From Dehalococcoidales bacterium (GTDB lineage Bacteria; Chloroflexota; Dehalococcoidia; Dehalococcoidales; UBA2162), in assembly GCA_016932435.1 (NCBI GenBank), contig JAFGCW010000085.1:1-35925 (forward strand): a stretch of 35,925 nucleotides of DNA, written 5' to 3'. The notes under the pieces are model-generated. The model had not been told where the DNA came from. It did no database searches and saw only the letters and a program-made list of their open reading frames with translations. Below, piece after piece: positions 1 to 7,265 of the stretch. Every line of letters starts with the position of its first letter. The stretch's first letter is position 1. The position numbers and the translations under genes were made by a program.

Positions 1-813
1 AGCCACTCGTTCTGGCGTATAACTCTGAACTCTGTCTTTTAAGTCATCAAAGCCAACTGTCCACTCTTTCACAAAGTCCTTGTCATAGAGTTCCTCATTG
101 ATTATAACATTGAGCATAGCTAAGGCCAGGGCATCATCAGTACCAGGGCGAATCTGGAGCCAGTGGTCGGCTTTAGCGGCAAGGCTGGTCTTTCTGGGAT
201 CAACGACTATTGATTTTGTGCCCTGTCTTTTTAATGTCCGGGTAAGTAAGTTGCCACACATGCCATCAGAGGCACCTGTTTCCGCAATATTACACCCCCA
301 GATTATGACGCATTTGGGATGAACACCACCAAAGCCGTAGTAGTCGCAGATTGGCAGAGTACCACATGTCATTGCCGATGACTCCAACCTGGGGAAATAG
401 CAGATATGATCGCCGCCGAAGCGGTTTGGAGTACCCAGAGCTCGAAAAAATCGTTGTGTCATGACGATGTAAGGTCGACCTGTGCCGTGAGTGGCGGCAA
501 TTGACTGAGCACCATATTCATGCTTAATCCTGAGAAACTCAGTAGCTATTGTATCTAAAGCTTCATCCCAGTCTATCCTTTGCCACTTATTCTCACCTCT
601 TTTTCCGACTCTTTTAAGGGGGAACTTGAGCCGATCAGGATGATACAGAAGCTCTGGTGATGCCTTTCCCTTGGCACATATGTATCCCATAGATGTTGGG
701 CACTCCGGATCCCCAGTTACTTTAACTACCTTTCCATCTTTTATATGTACTAAGACACCACACACTCCGTGGCACATACGACATGTCGATTTAACTATCG
801 TTTCGTTCTTCAT
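1..813 (-). CDS. Molybdopterin (Mo/W-bisPGD) oxidoreductase, N-terminal part, cut by window edge
   Basis: First 271 residues of a DMSO-reductase-superfamily catalytic subunit, which would carry Mo or W on two pyranopterins. The frame is open to base 1, so the C-terminal part lies outside. Residues 11-46 hold the [4Fe-4S] motif CRMCHGVC followed 27 residues later by CAKG. Downstream are family segments such as IIWGCNIAETG, VVDPRKTSLAAKADHWLQIRPG (here read in two pieces) and the DALALAML helix. A Cys within GGDHICYFPR, around residue 137, is a plausible metal ligand. The start is an ATG preceded by GGGGAG about ten bases upstream. No Tat signal is seen at the N-terminus, so the enzyme is probably cytoplasmic. 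The substrate cannot be assigned: the family includes formate dehydrogenases, acetylene hydratase, transhydroxylase and others. Confidence 0.93.
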   Translation of the reverse strand, partial: MKNETIVKSTCRMCHGVCGVLVHIKDGKVVKVTGDPECPTSMGYICAKGKASPELLYHPDRLKFPLKRVGKRGENKWQRIDWDEALDTIATEFLRIKHEYGAQSIAATHGTGRPYIVMTQRFFRALGTPNRFGGDHICYFPRLESSAMTCGTLPICDYYGFGGVHPKCVIIWGCNIAETGASDGMCGNLLTRTLKRQGTKSIVVDPRKTSLAAKADHWLQIRPGTDDALALAMLNVIINEELYDKDFVKEWTVGFDDLKDRVQSYTPERVA

Positions 814-1101
814 TTTGAAATACTCCCCGACTTTGTCATACTGATAAATTCGTTTATCTGCATTCTACTTGGCTTGATGAAATCTTGTCCATTATCAACG
901 TGACAAGTAAAATAGAATGGGTAATAAGAATAACAAATAGAAGATAAAAAAAGGTTGCTATGACCTGAGAATTTTCCGTTCAATCACTTCTTTCGCAGAA
1001 GAAACCAGAAATGGTGGTAAAAATTTTAGCAGAGAATCACCGAAGAAGGTGTTGATGTTAAAAACAATATTTACACGATACAATAAGACAACATTGTTTC
1101 A

Positions 1102-1122
1102 GGGGGAGTTCGACTCTCCCCC
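1102..1122 (+). other. GC-rich hairpin with T-loop-like heptaloop
   Basis: GGGGGAG (1102-1108) pairs with CTCCCCC (1116-1122) around the loop TTCGACT, which looks like a tRNA T-loop. It is followed by CGGCCTTCACCA. The spacing to CCA is two bases too long for a tRNA, and no matching 5' acceptor strand is found upstream. It is recorded as a structure only. Confidence 0.4.
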
Positions 1123-1144
1123 GGCCTTCACCAAAAAATTAATG

Positions 1145-1180
1145 AAGGGATTCTAGAAATATCAGAATCCCTTTTTCTTT
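1145..1180 (+). terminator. Rho-independent terminator
   Basis: AAGGGATTCT (1145-1154) pairs perfectly with AGAATCCCTT (1164-1173) and is followed by TTTCTTTT. Oriented for plus-strand transcription, although no plus-strand gene lies just upstream; it may end a short RNA that includes the 1102 hairpin. Confidence 0.7.
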
Positions 1181-1187
1181 TATGTCT

Positions 1188-1218
1188 CTTGTTTTTCTTT
1201 TCTTATATGACATATAAT
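1188..1218 (+). promoter_or_regulatory. Promoter-like element, copy A (orphan)
   Basis: A 31-bp element that starts CTTGTTTTTC and ends GACATATAAT. It gives a -35-like TTGTTT, an 18-base spacer and a perfect TATAAT. Near-identical copies with the same length lie at 12453-12483 and 16105-16135, both ahead of genes. Here the downstream plus strand carries no gene; genes at 1383-2205 run the other way. Confidence 0.55.
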
Positions 1219-1382
1219 TTTAAGATGTTAATTATGAGGTTAGGTTTGTCTTCCTGAGACATCTTTCGCTCTTCTTCTTTCGTTGGTTAGTTTCTGCCTT
1301 AAAGGAGCTTCTGCCACACTTCCCTCTCTTCGATCTAATTCACCCCGTTGTGTCCCATTTTAGCTGACATTCTACATATGTA

Positions 1383-1658
1383 CTATTTATCGCCGCTATG
1401 TGCGATATAGTGTTCCTTCAATTTCTCCAACAGATCCCTTTCGCAAGTCGGTAACCTACCTAAACACATTTCATATACAACGCATTTCCGGCAATCGCCG
1501 TGGTTGGGACATTCGGTATTCCAACATTCACATTCGAACTTGTACGCTTCACGGCCGCTTGCCATTGCCCCACGCATTTCCCCGGGTGAAACTTTCGGAG
1601 GATTTTCTCTCCATTTGAACTTGTTCGGCTGTGCCAGTATGTTTTTCTCGTCTTGCAT
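1383..1658 (-). CDS. Small Cys-rich protein, paralogue of its upstream neighbour
   Basis: A 91-residue hypothetical protein. Start chosen at the ATG one base after the neighbour's stop (TAA, one base, ATG), with GAAAGG about ten bases upstream; longer in-frame starts would run through the neighbour's coding region. The N-terminal half has the pattern QPNKFKWRENPP. The C-terminal half has a Cys cluster: CECWNTECPNHGDCRKC, then PTCERDLLEKLKEHYI. That spacing suggests a metal site (Zn or Fe-S), and it resembles the short Cys-rich DUF6485-like proteins, though this assignment is from memory and uncertain. Probably co-transcribed with 1660-2205. Function unknown. Confidence 0.75.
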   Translation of the reverse strand: MQDEKNILAQPNKFKWRENPPKVSPGEMRGAMASGREAYKFECECWNTECPNHGDCRKCVVYEMCLGRLPTCERDLLEKLKEHYIAHSGDK

Positions 1659-1659
1659 T

Positions 1660-2205
1660 TTAGTGCATCCTTTCATCATAATAATGCGCTCTGTACTCCG
1701 TATCGCGGCTAAATACAATATAGTGTTCTTCCAAGTCTCCCAACAGAGCCCTTTGGCAAGTTGGGAATTGCCACATGTACAAATGAAATACAATGCATGC
1801 CTTGCAATCACCGAATAATGCGCAATGATTCCAACAGTCGCATTCCATCTCATGCGCTTTTTCAGCGTACGCTTGTGCCTCGCGCTTCTTATCTTCTGAA
1901 ACATCTGGAGTATTATCTCTCCATTTGTACCTGTTTGGCTGCTTCAGCATGTTCTTTATTTCTGGCGGTTCGTTGCTGTTTTCCATGTCGCCGAAAGGGT
2001 TCATCATCTTGTGAAATTCTGCAACTGCATCCGGTTTTAACATGGATGTTATGACCTCAATGCCTCTCTTTAAAGCATCCGGGTCAAACTTGCCCTCTTG
2101 TGGTGGCATGAAGTTCTCCTCCAAGGCCACTTTCATTGCTTCCTGCTTGCCATCTTGCGTGTGTTCCATGACAAAATCAAATAACATTTTTTGACCGTTT
2201 TCCAT
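1660..2205 (-). CDS. Cys-rich protein with helical N-terminal extension, paralogue of 1383-1658
   Basis: A 181-residue hypothetical protein. Residues 1 to about 80 are a predicted helical region absent from the paralogue. Residues about 85-165 align with the downstream gene: QPNRYKWRDNTP, then CDCWNHCALFGDCKAC, then PTCQRALLGDLEEHYI. The conserved Cys and the GDC-x2-C element suggest a shared metal-binding fold. The ATG is preceded by AAGGAG with an eight-base spacer. The two genes look like a tandem duplication with translational coupling. No function can be assigned. Confidence 0.8.
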   Translation of the reverse strand: MENGQKMLFDFVMEHTQDGKQEAMKVALEENFMPPQEGKFDPDALKRGIEVITSMLKPDAVAEFHKMMNPFGDMENSNEPPEIKNMLKQPNRYKWRDNTPDVSEDKKREAQAYAEKAHEMECDCWNHCALFGDCKACIVFHLYMWQFPTCQRALLGDLEEHYIVFSRDTEYRAHYYDERMH

Positions 2206-2291
2206 TTGTGTTACTCCTTTTTAGGCAATATTGAAAATTTGCTTTCCTGTTTATCGGCATAGTATTAATTAAACCATATCATTACTCACGC

Positions 2292-2381
2292 CTATTTTTC
2301 TAGCACTATCCCCTGGTCGAGAATCACATCGCCGTTTTCATCTGGTTCTATAAAGCGTGGGCAGTTGTAATGCTCGAACAC
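2292..2381 (-). CDS. Possible 29-residue ORF or gene remnant
   Basis: GTG-initiated reading frame with GGAG nine bases upstream. The peptide includes EHYNCPRFIEPDENGDVIL and ends in VLEK, which looks like real protein rather than random sequence. An in-frame TAG lies two codons before the GTG, so this may be either a very short gene or the surviving 3' end of a longer one. It sits just downstream of the RtcB-like gene on the same strand. Confidence 0.3.
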   Translation of the reverse strand: MFEHYNCPRFIEPDENGDVILDQGIVLEK

Positions 2382-2434
2382 GCACTAACGCTCCGTGTAG
2401 AGACTATCCCGCATTTGCAGTAAGAAATATCTGC

Positions 2435-3361
2435 TTATATATGCCCAAGGTACCCGATGACGCTGAATCTTTCTATTTCTTCAACATATCCTTCAAGCAA
2501 GGTAAGACATTGATCGAGGTCTCGATACGCGTACGGTCCTTCTGTTCTGAGTGATGCATCAGACATCGAGGAGGACATAAGAACACGCTTTCTCAATTTG
2601 TTGAAATCATAATTCTCTGCCACACTCTTGCTGTCACTCCGAGCCAGCTTCCGACCTGTTCCATGACTCACCGAATATAATAGCTCATTGATCCTGTCCG
2701 TTGCCTTAACCAGAGCTATATCTCCAGCCATATGGGAAGGAATCACAGTTAAATCTTCTGGATTTACATGCACTGCTCCTTTGCGGATAATGACAGAACC
2801 GTCTTCCAATATCTCATACGTATTGTGCGGTAAATCTAAAATAAGGGAAACAGGTCCAAAAACCCGTATAATCTCTTCATGAACAGTCGCTCTGTTTTCT
2901 CGAGCCCATTCAACTACTCTCTTGAATTCTGTATCGAATGCAATCTCGTCATCAATAAGATGATCGACTAGTCCGGATTCATTCCTCGATCCAGTGTGAA
3001 TAAGGAAATACACATGGTCGTCAATGTAAGGTAAGAGTGCATCCAGGAAATGGTTACCACCACCAAGGTCCCCCAGTTGTCCCTTGTTAGCCCGGAGTGA
3101 TGCTGCCAGGTCATCCCAGAGTGATTGTGTTAAATCGTTTCTACTGAGGGACGATTTCAGCAGCCGCATCCCACATCCACAATCAGACACAGCATACTTA
3201 CGCCAATCTCGCTGCCTGGTCCAAACCACTGTCCCTGTTGGTAAGGGTGACCTGCCTGGGCAAGCATCAGGCAAGAAGACGACTTGCTCGGCTTTAAGTG
3301 ACGTCGGCAGCCAGGAGTGGAGAACCCCAAGCGGCTCTGCAGAAATGTTCGTTATGTTCAT
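2435..3361 (-). CDS. RtcB-family RNA ligase-like protein, short form
   Basis: RtcB proteins join RNA ends bearing 2',3'-cyclic or 3'-phosphate to 5'-OH ends, using GTP and Mn2+. This 308-residue version keeps the recognisable catalytic set: DCGCGM (D60, C63), GGGNH (H104), HTGSR (H122), LPHN (H179), RKGA near 193 and HGTGR with H233, the position guanylylated in characterised enzymes. It is well below the usual length of about 400-480 residues; the shortening lies mostly between the Asp/Cys motif and GGGNH and in the loops. The ATG has AGGAG about 15 bases upstream, an unusually long spacing, and no earlier start is possible because an in-frame TGA precedes it. Whether it ligates RNA is not established. 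Confidence 0.85.
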   Translation of the reverse strand: MNITNISAEPLGVLHSWLPTSLKAEQVVFLPDACPGRSPLPTGTVVWTRQRDWRKYAVSDCGCGMRLLKSSLSRNDLTQSLWDDLAASLRANKGQLGDLGGGNHFLDALLPYIDDHVYFLIHTGSRNESGLVDHLIDDEIAFDTEFKRVVEWARENRATVHEEIIRVFGPVSLILDLPHNTYEILEDGSVIIRKGAVHVNPEDLTVIPSHMAGDIALVKATDRINELLYSVSHGTGRKLARSDSKSVAENYDFNKLRKRVLMSSSMSDASLRTEGPYAYRDLDQCLTLLEGYVEEIERFSVIGYLGHI

Positions 3362-3776
3362 GAATTCTAATAGTCACTCCTACTTCAACAAGGATTAATC
3401 TTATTATAAAATAATAATGGATATATTTACTATACATCATCATTAGCTACCGAAAATTTCCGCATTATTATATGACATTATAGCTGTGAGGAAGTCATAT
3501 GTTCGCGTGAATGCCTTCTGAAGAAAAGTCAACAGCAAAGATTATAGAATACAGGCTACACGTATATTTATTATGAATTAAACTCCATTCTACTGGTAAT
3601 AGATTCACTTAACGAAGCACAGCATTGTTTCCTCGGAAAGTACAGTATGAACAGTAACCGCACAGGGAATAGATATGGATCTGTAAGCAGCGACTCCGCC
3701 GCTGTCTTGATTTCGTTATTCGTTGGTATGATTCACGAAGATAAAGTTCTTTCTATGCGTTATGCGGCGCACATCC
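3362..3776. other. Intergenic, no gene seen
   Basis: A-T rich upstream region of the RtcB-like gene and downstream region of the AraC gene, both on the minus strand. I see no coding sequence, no strong terminator and no repeats. Confidence 0.5.
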
Positions 3777-5252
3777 CTACAGCTTCACACTAAACATATA
3801 AGCGGTGCTGTATTTATCGTAACCATCAAGAAACACTTCCGCAGTCCAATATTTCTCCGGATATGGAATGATTACGCCTTGGCCAAGAATAATGTTCCTG
3901 GTGACATCGTACATGGCATCGCTATCATAGCTCTCGCGTTTGTGTATAGCATCGTTATCACCGGAGAAGGTGGCAAATGCAAACTGTGAGTAGTACGGCG
4001 GTCCTGCCTTGTCATCGGTATGCGGTACGAAGTCGAAATAGAGAAATCCTTCTGGTACGGAGGTATCCGTCTTCATAAAGCGCCCTAAAAAACCGTGCCA
4101 CGGGCCAACATCCACGCCTAACCCGTAATGGTGCATTAATAAAATATCATAGTCAAAGCTCGATTTATACTCATCCATATCATCCAGAGTGCGGAAAAGT
4201 TCCTTGTGAACCTCCATATTGTCTGAACCATCGTATTCTCGTCCGATGAAGCGCATGGCAGACATTTTTTTATATTCGAAGCTGTCTACCTTGAAGCCCT
4301 TTTGTTGCCTTTCAACCACATCAGGCATAAATAATGTCCATTGTACTTGAGCATCACAGTCCTTCAAATAATTGATATACCCGAATAATTCCACGCTATT
4401 TGTGCCTGTAGAGCCTGTTTTATTTCCTGCTATTAGCTGCCGGGTGCTGCGCTCCCGCATTGTCGAAAAGTCGGCAAACACTCGGGCAACTGTTTCACGC
4501 AAATGTTCATCATGTGACAATCCTGATAATTCGTCATCAAATCTGTTTAAAGCGCTAAACACAGGCGTATTGACCACACCTGAAGGTTCTAATTCTTTTA
4601 AGTATGCCCGTAGCCGGGCATTTTGTTCCTTAAATCGTGAAAACACGCCGTGTATTAAAATCTGCTCGTTTTCAGCGAGTTTTTCGTCGCTCCATTGGGA
4701 ATCGTCAAGTATCCATTCGGTCAGTGCATCAAAGACATCCGGGTTTTTTTCTCTTGCTTTGTGCGCCCAGCGAACAATCCTGTTGTATTTTTCGGCATCA
4801 GTCAGTTTCTCGTCCTTTTTCCCTTCGATGTCACTCCAATCGACCAAATGAAATTCGTCCATAAATTTCTGTGACATATTAAATCCTCCCTGTATCGTTA
4901 TATTGATCATTAATGGATGAAAAAATCGAGCTTGACCCTGCCGCACTTTCGATGGCGGTACGCCGTGGAACCGCGTAAACGCTTTTGAAAAGCTCTCCTG
5001 TGTATCATATTGATAGCGCATGGCTACATCAATGATTTTGCTATTCGACTGCAACAAATCTTGTGCGGCTAAACTTAGCCGTCTGTTTCGGATGTACTCG
5101 CTTATGGTCACACCCATTACAACATGAAAAATAAACTGAAAATGCGAACTTGATGTATATGTTTGATTCGATACATCGTCTATACAAATATCGTCGGTCA
5201 AGTGATTTTCAATGTAATGAACGGCTCTCGATAAACTTTTTATCCAGTTCAC
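3777..5252 (-). CDS. AraC-family regulator with GyrI-like effector-binding domain
   Basis: A 491-residue transcriptional regulator. Residues 1-105 are the double helix-turn-helix AraC DNA-binding domain, with the typical SEYIRNRRLSLAAQDLL and IDVAMRYQYDTQESFSKAF segments. A central helical region (about 130-315) contains LTDAEKYNRIVRWAHKARE. Residues about 322-491 fit a GyrI-like ligand-binding domain (KVDSFEYKKMSAMRFIGREY). The start is GTG with AGGAGG seven bases upstream. Such proteins usually control a neighbouring transporter or resistance gene, but none is adjacent. A plus-strand relative with a broken frame lies at 5643, so the locus may be a duplicated or imported regulator region. 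Effector unknown. Confidence 0.88.
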   Translation of the reverse strand: MNWIKSLSRAVHYIENHLTDDICIDDVSNQTYTSSSHFQFIFHVVMGVTISEYIRNRRLSLAAQDLLQSNSKIIDVAMRYQYDTQESFSKAFTRFHGVPPSKVRQGQARFFHPLMINITIQGGFNMSQKFMDEFHLVDWSDIEGKKDEKLTDAEKYNRIVRWAHKAREKNPDVFDALTEWILDDSQWSDEKLAENEQILIHGVFSRFKEQNARLRAYLKELEPSGVVNTPVFSALNRFDDELSGLSHDEHLRETVARVFADFSTMRERSTRQLIAGNKTGSTGTNSVELFGYINYLKDCDAQVQWTLFMPDVVERQQKGFKVDSFEYKKMSAMRFIGREYDGSDNMEVHKELFRTLDDMDEYKSSFDYDILLMHHYGLGVDVGPWHGFLGRFMKTDTSVPEGFLYFDFVPHTDDKAGPPYYSQFAFATFSGDNDAIHKRESYDSDAMYDVTRNIILGQGVIIPYPEKYWTAEVFLDGYDKYSTAYMFSVKL

Positions 5253-5350
5253 AAACCATCCTCCTATCAGGGAATACTATACGATAGCATGAGATGTAAA
5301 GTCATGTCTTAAAATACGGCATATTGTCAGCTCTGAAAAAACCTTCTACA

Positions 5351-5473
5351 ATGGTAACGGAAAGCTTCATCTATCAGCGACCAGCGGAACTTTCGGGTGA
5401 CGTCAATAATGACGGTACAGTTAATGTCCTTGATATCACAAAGACTATCAGAAAAAATCTTGGGCTTGATTAA
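5351..5473 (+). pseudogene. 3' remnant of a dockerin-type calcium-binding protein
   Basis: The reading frame ends GDVNNDGTVNVLDITKTIR followed by KNLGLD and TAA. D-x-N-x-D-G-x-V-N-x2-D is the EF-hand-like calcium loop of dockerin type I or related repeats, typically found at the C-terminus of secreted proteins. Only about 40 codons remain after an ATG, and no ribosome binding site is visible; the frame is open upstream only to a stop at 5297. A good terminator follows at 5509. It is most likely the tail of a larger exported protein lost by deletion. Confidence 0.55.
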
Positions 5474-5508
5474 CTAAAAAAAAAGAGGATTGTTTCAAGT
5501 GTAGTTAA

Positions 5509-5535
5509 GACTTCGGAATTTTCCGAAGTCTTTTT
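5509..5535 (+). terminator. Rho-independent terminator after the dockerin remnant
   Basis: GACTTCGGAA (5509-5518) pairs perfectly with TTCCGAAGTC (5521-5530), followed by TTTTT. The orientation matches the dockerin-like fragment upstream. Confidence 0.85.
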
Positions 5536-5543
5536 ACGTTTCC

Positions 5544-5574
5544 TTGATTTCCTTTTTGTTCTCTAGCATAAAAT
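5544..5574 (+). promoter_or_regulatory. Candidate promoter of the broken AraC gene
   Basis: TTGATT, a 19-base spacer and TAAAAT, ending about 70 bases before the ATG at 5643. It loosely resembles the 31-bp element at 1188, 12453 and 16105 and, like them, directly follows a terminator. Confidence 0.45.
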
Positions 5575-5642
5575 CCTGTCCCTGAAAAGTCGGGAGGATT
5601 CTGATACCCTTTACTATAATCAAATTCGGGAGGTGAAACAGA

Positions 5643-6482
5643 ATGGATGTGCTCGAACGGCTTAACGGTGCAATGACTTATATTGAGGCGAATCTTTGCG
5701 GTGAAATTGACTTAGACGAGCTTTCCAGCATTGCCTGTTACACGCCGGATGGATTCAACCGCTTCTTCAGCTACATGACACAAACGACCCTTGCCGAATA
5801 CATAAGAAAACGTCGTTTGACCAAAGCGGCGTATGATCTACGCGACTCAGACATTAAAGTTATTGACGTGGCGGTAAAGTATGGTTATGAAAGCGCTGAT
5901 GCATTTGCCAAGGCATTCATGAAGCAGCATGGAATTACACCGACGAAAGCGCGGGATCTATCCGAAACAATAAAAGTATATCCGCCTGTTTCCTTTCATA
6001 TTTTGATTAAAGGAGTGAAGGATATGGAATACAAGATCATCAACAGTGATGAAATCGTACTTGAAGGCCTTAGCAAAGAGTTTACCTGACCTACCTCTGA
6101 CCGATTCGAGCAGGAACATATTATGTGGGCAGATGACCACGACGATGTTCAAAACAAGGTCAACTCGGCTGTTCCGGGAATCTGGTACGGGATATGGAAT
6201 AAGGGCGTATATTCGATAGCTAAAAGGCAGGGCGAAGCTGAAGGAAAAGAGCTTGAAACCATCATTATTCCTTCGGGAAAATACGCTGTCTTCATGTCGG
6301 ATTTCGGAGGTTTCGTGGGTGTCGTGCTGCCAAAACTGAGAGAGCTGATTTTCGATTCATGGATGGCAGACTCAGCCTATAATCAGACAGCAGATTACGA
6401 GGTTGAGGTCTATCACCTGTTCCCAAAATCCGAAAAGCATAAACGCCACTATGAGATCTGGGTACCTGTTATAAATAAATAG
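5643..6482 (+). pseudogene. AraC/GyrI-type regulator interrupted by an in-frame TGA
   Basis: One continuous frame except for a TGA at 6087-6089. The first 148 codons give an AraC DNA-binding domain (EYIRKRRLTKAAYDLR and VIDVAVKYGYESADAFAKAF) and the start of a GyrI-like domain (MEYKIINSDEIVLEGLSKEF). After the TGA the same frame continues as PTSDRFEQEHIMWADDHDD and runs on through EVEVYHLFPKSEKHKRHYEIWVP, the expected end of the effector domain. Total length about 279 codons, normal for the family. A Trp codon at the stop would fit. GGGAGG precedes the ATG properly. Either a recent nonsense mutation or a sequence error; the truncated product would keep DNA binding but lack a complete effector domain. 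Confidence 0.8.
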
Positions 6483-6576
6483 CCGTTTAACCAAAAAGGA
6501 GAGGTTGTGATTTTACAGCATTGCCGCTCTTTCGCTTTTCCGTATCCGTGCTGAACAACGCGTAATATTAGATTTT

Positions 6577-7104
6577 TTAATTTTCAAATGTAAGCAATCC
6601 GCCGGTTTTAATGACGGTTCTTCTTTTAAAATCATAGTCCTTGGGCTTGCCCTTGAAATAATAGTCTATTACCCGTGCGTTTCCGGCGTGAGTGACGATT
6701 AAGACGTTATTATCTTTGTGGTCTTGTGTAATCATGTCACAAAAATCGCAATTCCGTTTCATAAAAGCTTTAAAACTTTCCGTGCCCTTATCGCCACTCA
6801 TAATTGCTTGCTAGCCTAGTTTCACGACCTCCGTATCAGTTTCATCTGTGCCTTCAAACTCACCGCAGTCTATTTCGACAAGCCTGGCATCAAATACAAT
6901 CGGTCCTTTGTAGATAATTTCGCAGGTTTGACGCGCTCGTGTCTGGGGACTGCAAAAACACGTATTAAAACTAACACTCCCCAAGTTTTCGGCCTGCAGT
7001 TTTGCCTGCGCTATTCCTGTATGATTCAAATAAGTATCAGTAACACCGTTGGCCTTCCTGAACAAGTTCCAATCGGTTTCACCATGACGGACGAGGTATA
7101 TCAT
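6577..7104 (-). pseudogene. Histidine phosphatase (phosphoglycerate-mutase-like) interrupted by an in-frame TAG
   Basis: The N-terminal part has the family signature LVRHGETDWN with the phospho-accepting His at residue 7, and FCSPQTRARQT with the substrate-binding Arg. A TAG at 6811-6813 breaks the frame; four codons later it continues as MSGDKGTESFKAFMKRNCDF and reaches VLIVTHAGNARV, which carries the second catalytic His. Both halves are in the same frame with no indel, about 175 codons in total, which is normal for small members. The first ATG has GGAGGA nine bases upstream. Convergent with the broken AraC gene. The truncated peptide would lack the second active-site His and should be inactive. 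Confidence 0.8.
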
Positions 7105-7202
7105 AATTATTCATCCTCCGTTAATATACATTAAGCATAACGTACCAGATACAAGAGTTTTCAGACTCTAGATATTTTACCATGCTGCGTACTGCCAGAT
7201 TA

Positions 7203-7237
7203 AAGCCCGAAACCGTAAGAAAATCAGTTTCGGGCTT
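7203..7237 (-). terminator. Terminator of the cupin-like gene
   Basis: AAGCCCGAAAC (7203-7213) pairs with GTTTCGGGCTT (7227-7237), an 11-bp perfect stem. On the minus strand it is followed by TTAATC, a weak U tract, about 30 bases after the stop of the cupin-like gene. Confidence 0.7.
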
Positions 7238-7265
7238 ATTCGGTTCGCTTTGACGTAAATGCGTC

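Larger units (their letters stand above)
814..1382. other. Intergenic region with hairpin, terminator and orphan promoter element
   Basis: No convincing gene. From left to right it holds the upstream region of the molybdopterin oxidoreductase, a GC-rich hairpin with a T-loop-like loop (1102-1122), a rho-independent terminator (1145-1173) and a promoter-like element (1188-1218) on the plus strand. No plus-strand gene follows that element. Confidence 0.6.

Noticed and set aside
1050..1133. Possible tRNA or tmRNA 3' end (T-arm and CCA-like end)
   Set aside because: T-loop-like hairpin is present, but the distance to CCA is two bases too long, and no 5' acceptor strand, D-arm or anticodon arm is found. 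A tmRNA of normal length would run into the molybdopterin oxidoreductase start.
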